Of a stretch of 64,000 nucleotides of DNA, positions 43,372 to 55,300 are shown in pieces. A model generated the notes under the pieces. That model searched no databases and was not told the DNA's origin. It worked only from the letters and a program-made list of their open reading frames with translations. This stretch comes from Ceratotherium simum simum (taxonomy: Eukaryota > Chordata > Mammalia > Perissodactyla > Rhinocerotidae): contig NW_004454160.1 in the NCBI RefSeq assembly GCF_000283155.1, positions 9,441,285 to 9,505,284 of the forward strand. Reading direction: 5' to 3'. The position numbers were made by a program, and so were the translations under genes. The first letter of the stretch is position 1; each line of letters starts with the position of its first letter.

Positions 43372-46300
43372 CTGGAAAGAGAAAAGACTATTAGATTCTC
43401 AGGAACTGCTTAGGCCATCCCTAAACTTCCTGAAAGTGAAGAAGAGTGGCTTCTGACTTCTTTTCTCTTCAGATTCACCTTCAAGTCCATACACTTTAAT
43501 AACTCAATTTCCTCACAGATTTTTTCTTTACACCAGGGATCAACAAACTCCTAGAGAGACAGTAAATATTTTAGGCTTTGTGGACCATACTGTCTTTGTC
43601 ACAACTGCTCAACTCTGCCACTGTAGCATAAAAGCAGTTATAGACAACACGTAAATGAACGGCCATGGCTGTGTCTCAATAAAACTTTATTAACAAAAAC
43701 AGGCCATTGGTCCACAGGGAGCAGTTTGCCAACTCCTGCTTTATAGTCAGAAATCTGAAATTTATAAACCCTGATGTAGGCAGGACTAATCAGAATAATG
43801 CAAAAAAAAAGTCTCAAAGATGAAGAAACAAGGAACTCTCACAAAGTCCCATAAGCGTGGTTTTCTGACATTCCAAATTATTATAATTATATGATCTGTC
43901 TCTAGGGGACTGGCCCACTGAAACAAGAAAACAAGCAGCCTCCATAACATGATATAGGACACAGTACAATACTTACCAGGGCAATCCAAAGTACAATATA
44001 TTCATCAATAAAGCTGTTAAAATATTGGTCCAGAAACAAAAGTGCTGGGCCTATGAATGCTGTGTCATGCAAATGCATTTCACTTTTAGTCATGTGTGCC
44101 ACCTATGAATAAAAGAGAATCAATGATGTAGGCCTTTTCATATTATAGCAACTGTGAGCTACAAGTAAATTAGTACTGTGCTCAAATACCAAGTTTCAAT
44201 TCTTTAGCAATGTTTGTCAAATTTCCAAAACTAAAAAACCAACAAGATGAAGTGTGTGTGAGAGCTATACACCAAAGGGATATACCATGTCAACGAAGCC
44301 CCCCCAAAGATGCTTTTGACACGGAGTCTAATTTGAGTGTACAGACTGAGACTGAAGAATGCCGATAAACTAAACAACTAAATTAAACTGTGGATAGAAA
44401 GGAGAAGAGTTGTAAAGGTGCAAGGAGCTTCTGGTAATCTCAAATTGTAGCTTCACAGAAGAGTAAAAACAGCTCCCTTGTTGATGTCAAAATATTCTGA
44501 GTGGAGGAGGGTAAATTCTAGAACTGCTTAGACAGCTGTGGAATAAAAACTATGGCCATAAAACCAAAATAAGATGAAAGTTAAAAACAAAACAAATAAA
44601 AACGTTGGTGCTTACCACAAGCTTATTGGTGATTTTAGCAGATACAAAACCAAATGTCAATATATAAAGACAGGGATGCTTTTCAAAAAGCTGAACTGCA
44701 GATTTCTTGTAGATCATTGCAGCTAATGTAATCACTGATCCAATATGGAGAAAAGGAGAAAGGACACTTGTTCCCTGTAAAAAGTGAAGAGGAGAAAGGA
44801 ACTAACGGTATTCAATACTGATCAGATACTGCATGGATCTGCTGTAAGAGATATCAACTCAAACTTTCGAACCTCATGGTGCCTGACAGTCAGCACTTGC
44901 TATAACTGAATACCAGAACAGCTAATAAAAAAGCAGGACAGATTGGTTAGGCACAAACTAAGGATTTTACTCAAGAGGCCAGCCTTATTTTACAAAGCAG
45001 GTCATACTTTTTAAAAATATATGTGTATAAAAGTGCATTTCTCTGTGCATGTGCATGCACAAAAATATGCTATATAAGCATATAAATGTATGCATGTATA
45101 AATAAAACTGAGAAGTTTTGGATATTACCTCTTTTTTAAGACTAAGCAGAGACTCTCAATTAAACAAGTGATTTTATACAATTGAAATGAAAAATAAAGT
45201 GACCACAAAACCAAGTCTTAGCATAAACAATCATTAGAAATCTTAAGATATACTTACTGCTATTGTTGATCCATTTTTTCCAACACCACCTGTGAAGATT
45301 ACACGGAAGTAATTTGTACAGGAAAATATGGTCCCCGCTACAGTACAAAGTGCAGGAAAAATTTTCACTTGAATATTCAGCACTGGAATCTTTAATGGGC
45401 AGAGAGAGAGAGAACAATTAAAATGTATACAAATGAAAATAAGAAAACAGAACAGTCAAATATTTGATTCATATTCTGATATATTCTCCATTCCCTATAG
45501 TTTAGTATATACTTAAAGTAATGGAAGTTTTCCTTTCGTTTTCATAAGCCATATAACAAGTCTCAAGAGATGAGGCTATATAGAAATTAATCTTACTTCT
45601 GACACCAACCTTTAAAAAAAATAACTGATCCAACTTTATTAATTTGTGTCATAAACTAAGTAAAGTTCACCTAACGTATCCCAGAGTTCACAACAGTGAA
45701 CCAGGCTGTCTTCTGTGTTTTTTTAAATAAAAGAAGGGTACTTTGTCTTTTTCTTTGTGCATTTTGTGAACTCTACCTCTAAATCTGTAATTCGTTTCTA
45801 ATTGTTGGGAGAGAGAAACAGTGGAGCATAAAAGACTAGAAATATTTGCAACTAGATTTAAAAAATCTGCAAACTAGAGAATGGAAGACAAAAGTTCTGC
45901 TTGGAAGTGTTCCCTTCTCCAAACTGTTAGGATACAGGCAGCTAGTAAAGCAGAGGGCAACCAAGAAGGCATTTATATGCAGGGAAAAAACATGTCAAAC
46001 ACATCCAAGCAGGTACAGCTCTACAATTGTGTATCCAAAGTTTTAACTCATAAGTTTACTTTTCAAAAGAAGTAAATATATATTTTTATAGTATATTGAA
46101 AATATGGATTGATTTACCTAAAGTAAGGGAAGCTGAGTGGATTGAGATCATGTATTTAATCTTGCAAGCACAATATCCATCATTTAAAATGAAATACACT
46201 TGTACTAACTTCTTAAAATCATTTAAGATTCTCTTCCTTTTTGCACCTCTCCTTTAGCTTTTCTGAAGTCTCAAATTTTGTCCAATATGGAACGGAAAGA

Positions 46301-49300
46301 AATCAATAGTAAAACGGTATATTCTAGTAGTAGAAACAAATGACTATAGGAACAAGATTCCAAAAGCCCACAATGGTTTAATAGTCAATGAGTTCTTACA
46401 ACGAAAACATTTTTTTTTTCCTTTGGTGAGGAAGATTGGCCCTGAGCTAACATCTGTGCCAATCTTCCTCTATTTTGTATATGGGCCGCCTCCACAGCAT
46501 GGCTTGATGAGCAGTGCGTAGGTGCACGCGTGGGATCCGAATCTGCGAACTCTGGGCTGCTGGAGCAGAGTGCGTGAACTTAACCGCTATGCCACCAGGC
46601 TGGCCCCAATGAAAACTTTTTAATTAGGGCTTTTGACACTTTTTTAGGGCTGCCATCTGCCTACACTTTTAAAATCAAATAGGAAATGTGACATTTTCCA
46701 TTTTTTGTATGTATAAAATCCCAGTAAAATTGGTAAGGACATAAATCTTAATGTTTAGATACTCTATTTCTTCAAAACTCTCAAGAACTCAGTTTGTTTA
46801 CACAACTCTATGACCTCTTGCAAAACTGCAGCTTAAAAAAAAAATGAAATCAACTTCAAATTTCAAGTTGTACTGTGGCAGTACTTAATCTCCTAAAATG
46901 AAATAGGTCAACTTAAAAATCAAGCCCAGAACAACTTAAAAATCAATCTCAAAAATCAAGCCCATTTATGGAGCATCCTAAATGGTCTTTTTCCTTCCCT
47001 GATTGATCTCCAAACCCTACAGCCCAAATTCAAACCTTGTTTTCAATAAAGGAGAAAATCAATACCATGGTTGCTTTAAAAAGCTCTGCGATTTTTCTAG
47101 TCTAGTTCAGAAAACTAGGGATAGTACAATCTAAATCAGAGGCACCTGGTTGAAATTCAATACTCTGGCTAGTTTCCCTTTCCCTTCAGAGACAAAGGAC
47201 CTGTCTGGCAAAGGGGGAAATACTACACTCCCTCCGATTTCAGAAGAAGCAAAGCATTAATCCATTACAGGGGATGCCTGTATTAGGGCCACGGTACTGA
47301 AAGAGTGCCGTTACACTTCTACACTTCTGGTGTAGAAGTAATCTGTGCCACAACTGAACTGAATAGTGTCACAACTGTATTTAAAATTTGGTGAAAATGC
47401 TTTAGGATCACGGGAACTGTCGCCTTTGAAAGAAGAAAGAATAAACAGAAACATCAGAAAAGCCAGGCAAATTAGTAAATGGCTTGGACCACAAAGTAAG
47501 TAAGCAAGCTCCTGAGTGCAGGACTTGGTTAGAATTAATTTTTATCTTCTCTCTAGAGCCCTGGATATCAGAGGTGCTCAATATACACTTGTTGAATGAA
47601 GATTAAGATCTTTTCCCTTTCTCTTACTCTCTCTGTAGAATTACTGTTTTGAGAGAGTATGCAGACACATCTTGTCCCCACATTAAGAAGGAAAAAGGAA
47701 GTGAGCTACAAGAAAATCTGAGGCAAAGTGAAGGCAAAGCTGGAGTCAGAGGAATCCCACGCCTCACCAGGTGATCCCATAAAAATCGGCCCCAACTGAA
47801 CCACTTATAAAAAAGCACTAAAAGTGTTGCCATTTTCACCTCCTGCCCAAGCTCAAGGAGAGTGGGCATATTCTGTGCTTCCCAATCTTTCTCTTTCTGT
47901 CCTCATTCTAGAACTCATCCAAGGTGGTCAAAGTGCATCCACTGTATAGAAACAGCTAGAAAGTTGTACTGAAAACACCTTTATCTCAGGACTACCCAGA
48001 GTTTTGGTATCTTGGAGACTGGGAAGAATGAGAACTCCCTGGGGTCATGAAGTCTGCTCTATAGACAAGGGAAAACTGTTGCCATGAAATTATGTATCCA
48101 AGTAATATCAAACTGATATAACTCATTTTAGAAAAATTAGAGATGGAAAAATAATCTTAAATTCTCAGGTTTACCAGAGTATAGCGTACACGTGTTTTGG
48201 TTTAGTAGTTTGGATTAATGCAGAATACCAGTTACTACACTGTTAGACTAGTAGGGCATAATAAAATGTTCTTCAGGCTTTGTAAATTTCAGCAGAAATA
48301 GAAAGTATCGTTTTGAGATTAGATACTTTCTTCCAAAGAATGTGAGAATGCCTGTTTGTAAATACATTTAATATAAGTGAATTCTATCAAAATACAATGT
48401 AACAGAATTACAGTGTCCACCACGTATTTAAGGAAAATCACCATGTTTGAATTACTTAAGTGTAAGGGCACTTCTTAAGTCTTTTAGTTTAAGAATGAGA
48501 TACAAATAAATTACACTACATAGTAAGTCTTCAGTTTTACCTAGTGAATTCTGCAACTTCACCTGTAGTAACACTCCTATTTGCTTTAAGTGGATTCCAG
48601 AAGGTGTCTCATGGTTTAACACACATTTAATCAACTACTACATTTAAAAGAATCAAATGTCAGTGACAGTAACCATACGAGGATTATATGTGGGTCCCTT
48701 TCAAAGTGATGATATTCTTTTTTTTTTGTTTGTTTTTTGTTTTTGTGAGGAACATCAGCCCTGAGCTAACACCCACGCCAAACCTCCTCTTTTTGTGGAG
48801 GAAGACTGGCCCTGAGCTAACATCCGTGCCCATCTTCCTCCACTGTATGTGGGACGCCACCACAGCATGGCCCGACAAGCAGTGCATTGGTGTGCGCCCA
48901 GGATCCGAACCCAGGGTGCCAGCAGCTGAGTGCACCCACTTAACTGCTACGCCACAGGGCTGGCCCCCTTTTTTTTTTTTTTTTTTGAAAAGAGTGGTAT
49001 CATTGAGGATAGTTCCAAGACATTCCAAAAGGATATATTCTTTGGGGGAAGCAACACACAAAAAATGTGTTCCGTTTTTGTTTCAAAAATAGCCCTGGAA
49101 TGGACCTAATGTGCCACATAACTCCACGTCCAAAATTCACCATGCCCTAAAGAGAAGTTTGTGTCCTACCACTGCTGTGACTTTTCATTTTCAGAAAGAA
49201 TAAAATAATTTTACATATCACCCTTTAACTGGATTATCCTGTATTAGAAAACACAAGCAAAACAAAACATGCATTACATGGGATACACAATGTGAACAAA

Positions 49301-52300
49301 GTTACCATAGATTGCCAAAAAGGTGGTCCTCCAATCACTGCCAGCAAATGCATGATTATTATGAAGATTTGCACTTCAGTCACATCAATTCTGATTAGGT
49401 ACAAAAAGCCAGAAAAGCAGAATTATTCAAAACAATTTCAAGTTAATTACTTGCAAGCTTAGCAGCATTCCTCTATCATGCACAATAGAAAAAATCTCAA
49501 ATATTGAGGAAAGGGGAGAAGGAGGTGTCAAAAATTTGTTATGAGCAAAATCAAATAAAATCCAGAAACTTTTAATTTAATTTGATGAATTTCACAGAGC
49601 AATAAAAACCCCTCCCTTCCAAAGGAAATTTCTCACTCACTGAAGTTGGGCTGAAACTATAGCTTAACCTTTCCCACCAAAAACAAACAAACAAAAAGAG
49701 TACGTGTGTGTGTCTATTAAATTTTGAGTATCAAGCAGAGGATTGCACTGTACTGGTATATGAGATCTTGAAATACGTGCTTTGTAGTATCAAATGGAAG
49801 AAATGGTGAGCTTTTACTAAAGTAACATAAATCACTGAGACCTTGCAAAATTTACCGCCCTTTAGATATATTCATTTAATGTCTCCCATGGTATGGGTGT
49901 GAAAAAAAATTCACCCAATTCTCAATCAAATTCTTATGCTCATTAGGTCAACTACTCTAAGATTTCTGGAAAGAAGATACTGAAAGCAGCCAAGAATTAG
50001 CTTTGAGGTTGCTGAAAATGATCTCACAGTCAAGAAGAGACAAACCTGGTACAAAAATAGGGCAGTAGAAATTAGAAGTCTGAAAGTCTGAAAAAAAGAA
50101 TATGGGCAAAAAGACTGAGGAGCAAAGCATAAACCCGTGTTCCTTTCCTTCTGTAGACTAGCACTTTACATAATCTTGAGATTATCATTCTCAGATTATT
50201 GGATCCAAATGCTTTCTAATTTTGAGAATTTATCCTACAGATATGCTTGCACGAAATGGTTGTACAAGGTTACTCATTACAGTATCACTTAAAATAGCAA
50301 AATTTAAAAAACATCCCTCAATGAAGGAACGGTTATAGAAATTATGGTACTTCCATACAATGGAATATTTGGTAGCTTATAAGAAAAGAGTGGGGTAGCT
50401 CCCTATATAGTGGTATGGAAAAATATCAAAGATATATTAGGTGAAAAAAAACGTTGCAGAATGTGTATATGCTACTTTTTGTGTAAAAAAAGAAGAAAAA
50501 TAATATTCTATTTTTATTTTTGCCAGTAATTGCATAACAAATTTCTGGAAGGATACATTACAAACTAAGAACAGTGGTTCCTTATGGGAGAGGAACTGGA
50601 CAGCTAGGAGATGAGCATGGGAAGGAGACTAATCACTGCATACCTTTTTTAAAATGTTAGTTTGTAAACAAAGTGATTAATGTTTCTACTAAAGTAAATT
50701 TAAAAAATCAGTTTAAGAAAAATAGGTATCAACAACAGCAAGGGGGTTCAATTCCCACAACAGAGCCCCCATCTCTAAAATTGACACTTAAAGCAGACAA
50801 TCTATAATGTGAGCTTAAGATATGTAAGCTCTCATGCCCATGATAAATAACTAGGTTGAAACCGGTCTCTCACAACTAAAAAATTGATCTCTGTTTGCTC
50901 AAGAATATTTTTTAAACAGAAGCTTATTAAGCTGCAAACATATAGTGATGTAGTTATCTTGATATACACATTTCTTGGAAAAAAATGGACTGAATTAGGC
51001 TAAAAAGAATCTGTAGAGCTGACCTGGTGAATGGTGTTGCCAATAAGGGGAATTACACTCAGTAGCAGACTCAGGAGACTAAGCAGGTGTCAAAGATGAT
51101 CGACTCTGTCTTGGGTGGAGGAGAGCAGACATCTTACAACATTTTGCTGGATATATGAAGTAGCCTTTTGGGAGGGGAAGGGCCAGAAGTATAGAATTAC
51201 AAAATAAAAATGGAGGGAACCTCATGCAATTAATCTTTGTACCTTGGATGAATGTAAAAGAGAATAGGAAACATGAAAGATCTTTAAAAAGTCCCAAACT
51301 GGGATTCCTATGGAAAGTTTTATGAATAAGCCTGTTTGGAAATTTTGGAAGACAGAATTTTCTAAACCACTGAGATACCGTTACTGTATTTTGAGCAACA
51401 ATGCCTTAACGTTAGGAAGGAGAGCCAGGGAAAACTTACTTACCAGTTGGTAGTCAGTTAAGAATATTTTTTCCTGTTTGCTTATCTGATTTAGAGGAAT
51501 ACTCTGTACTCCAGGATAAGGCCCTCCTGCTCTTAATCATGAGAACTGCCTATCAGCACTCCTGGAGGTGTGGCTCTAATCCTGACTCTCAATGAGAAAG
51601 GGTGCAGTACGAGGCCATCCCCAAAGACAGGAACTAAGCACGCTAAGAGGGACAGGTGGCAGAAATGATTAACAGTGAACAAAAGAGTTAATGATTCTGC
51701 TCAGAAGAGAGCTGGTTACATGATAGTTCATTTTTCTACCTTTCCACTAAGAAGTCTCTCAGTATGGGCTGAATTTACTATAATACAGATTAGGAAGGGG
51801 CTCATTTTACTCTTTTTGGCTATGCAGGAAAGACATAGTTATCTTAGAAGGGAGAATATTATATAAAGGCAGGAATTTGGCAGGCCGGCCCCATGGCTTA
51901 GCGGTTAAGTGCGCGCGTTCTGCTACTGGCGGCCCGGGTTTGGATCCCGGGCGCGCACCGACGCACCGCTTCTCCGGCCATGCTGAGGCCGCGTCCCACA
52001 TACAGCAACTAGAAGGATGTGCAACTACGACATACAACTATCTACTGGGGCTTTAGGGGAGAAAAAAAAAGGAGGAGGATTCGCAATAGATGTTAGCTCA
52101 GAGCTGGTCTTCCTCAGCAAAAAGAGGAGGATTATTATGTTAGCTCAGGGCTGATTTTCCTCACAAAAAAAAAAAAAAAAAAAGGCAGGACTTTGGTATT
52201 TCTGTAATCACTTCCTTATTATTATTATTTTGAAAATAATAACATGGGTAAATAATACTCCCAAGTGTTGGGATTATTTCTCATAAACAAAAACCAAAAA

Positions 52301-55300
52301 ACCAACCTCCACAACTACACCAAAAATAAGCCCTTCTAGACACAAAGGATATGTAGTAGAAGAGCATCCAAAACACCAGAGTGATTTTTTTAAAAAGAAA
52401 TAAGGGAAAACAAATCTCATATCTATACCATTAGATTTCCACAGCCTGAAAGTCTCAGAGGGGGAAAATTAGATGATGATAAACATAATTTTCTGTAACC
52501 ATGAAGCTATTTGAATATCTTGACTGGTATTGTTTAAATCCTATTTCTACTTTACTTTAGTTTAGGTTGTCAAAGGACAAAAAGAACTTCCCCAATTGCT
52601 GCAGATAATCCATAATGAGTACTCTGGTCAGAACACACTTAAATACAACAAGCCAGCAATAAACAACGTTCTGACGGGTGTCACATAAGATGTCACAGAA
52701 GAAAAATGGAAAGAAGTCTCCACCAGTAGTGGAGACTAGTTCTCCCATTTTTCTGATGGGGAGGCTGTAAGTGTGGCAGTCCACAGTCAAAATAACCTTC
52801 AACACTCATATTAAATCCTTTGGGCCCATCACTCCCTTCAACATCCTAATGGTCTACTGATTAAAACGTAAAGAGATCAAGGCATCTTAAATGAATCTGA
52901 GTAATTTTAGCTTGTAACAGGTAATAGAGAATCTCTCTAGCTGGAGTGAGGATCCCAGGGGGCCTTCATCACCACAGAAAGGTAGCTTAGAAAGCTCCCT
53001 CATCAGGGCAGTTATTACATCAGAAGTACAGCTTTTACAAGTGATTAAGAGGTATAACAGCTCCAAACTAAGTTAGCTAACTACAAAAAAAATTTCTATT
53101 TTGAATGTTTCAATTTCAGTTCTCAGTGTTCAGAGAAATATCTAACAAATACATTTGGTTTAAATGCCAAGATTCAGTATTAACTGAGGGATGTGAAAGG
53201 ATTTAACTGACATTCTGTGGGAGCTGATAAGTATGTTAATCATCTTTTCCCAGAATTTTTTATGTCTCTTTCCTCTCTAATATCAGAAGTAAGACAATTT
53301 AATGTATTGTTCTTCTACATGTGACATATGCATTTCAAAGATATACTTGCAGTTAATTTATAAACATAAATTTTTGTTAAGCTATACATACTAAATACAA
53401 CTGTGTTATAATTTGGATTGGCTACTAGCTTGGTTAACACAGAATATGCACTAGGGCTAAATCCACAATGTCGAAGAAACTCTGATTTGTACAATTTGAC
53501 CTGTAAGCCATAATTTAAAAAGAAGCATTTTGTTTAAAAAGTCATTGAAGGTATGTGGAATCCTATTAAAGGATCAGATTGCTATTAACAACAGATTTGC
53601 AATTTTTTGTAAATGGATCTGAAGTTCTAGGGAACTCATGCATAACCAGAATTTGGTGTTCATTACACACTTTACCAGAAATACCATGGGTGGGGTAAAG
53701 TATTGGTAGACTCGAATGAAGATTAGTCTAGAAATTCAACATACTGCCTTCTGATATTTTACTTTCCACTTTTGATAAGGGGCAAACTGGGCATGGCAAG
53801 CTCAGATTATTGTTAAATTACATTAACTGTTCAGCTAAGCGATAACTATGAGGATTTTAAATTCCAGTGTTATATAAAGAGAAAGTCTAAGCATCTATTT
53901 CTGAGATAAGCTGCATTATTTAAAACAGTATTATCTACCACATGAATGACATATGGATCTTTAGATTATCTCAGAAGACTAAAAAAATCAAAAATCAAAA
54001 ACACAACAACCTACCCAGTGAGTTTGAGTAAGAAGAGAAAACAGCCAAAGGCTAGAACAGAACAAGTCCTCTAAGAGGAGCTAAAGTTTAGGTGTCAAAT
54101 TTAAGGGGCAGCCTATCATATCACTTTTGCAAACAGAAGAATTAGAAGAGTTCTCTCACCTCATTCAGTAATAATCTTGGAGTTAAATAAAGGGATCACG
54201 GACATATTCTTCCTCTCAAACTAGCACAATCAATTCCAGAAGAAATCTGGAAGCGACTAACACAGGTCTTAAAATTAATATAATAGTAATGACAATGAAC
54301 ACTCACTACATGCCAGGCACTGTAGTTAGCACATTACATTTTTGACTCTTGTAATCTTCACAACTATCTTAGGAGGTGGGGACTATTACCACCATTTTAT
54401 GGATGAGAAAATTTAGTCAGATAGGTTAAATGACTTTTCCAAGGTATAACAAAGAAAATAAGTGGCAGAACCTTTGAAAGAAATTGGAAGTGTTGCTCCT
54501 ACACAGTACTAAAACCCTTCTAATTTTTAGTCTACTAATCAACCGGGACAAACATCTGTCATATGTGTTTAACTTGCTATCACTAAGATGTCCACACGTT
54601 TCAGGATGATGCTTATCATATTCTAACACAATTTTCCCTAAAATGGGAGACTACAACAAGCAATAGCTGACATAAGAAGTTTAGATCCTAATAAATTAAA
54701 TAGGAAACGAATTAGAAAGAACAACTCTTTCTGAAGCCTATTTTTTTCCCTGAACTTTGTAAAAAAAAAAAAAAGTACGTCTGACAATTTCACTTCAATG
54801 ACCAAATCAGTTAAAGCAACAAATATTAAAAGCAAAAGAAAATCTCTGCAAATTAGCAACTGGTAAAAGTGAAGACAGTATATCTGGAGGAAGAAAAAAC
54901 ATATTTCCAAAACATTTTCATGATGTTAAAATTCAAATGCACTAGTTTCTGGAAACATTTTAATAGTAAGGGCTCTATAAATATAGGGCACTTTGTTACA
55001 CAGACAAACAAGGTGAAAGGAAATAATAACCGTCAATATCTTGACTATTAATTTCATTAAGAACATTGGTGGAAAAGATCTATGATGAGTATAATTAATA
55101 ATAATAATAAATGAGCTATCAAAAATTATAAATCTAGACAACTGCAGTGAGCATAAAGCTTTAGGTTTTTGGAGAAAGTACCAGAAGACAGGTTAAGTGT
55201 AAAGGGGTGCTAAAGAATGACACTTCCTGAACTATGCACATTATTCTACTCTAGGAGGGAATCTCACAAATAATTATGCAAATACATTGTAAATTCAATT

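Noticed and set aside
52557..52805. 82-codon minus-strand frame between the CEPT1 alternative exons
   Set aside because: No recognisable domain, no AG/GT borders in the right phase and no relation to either 85-base exon.
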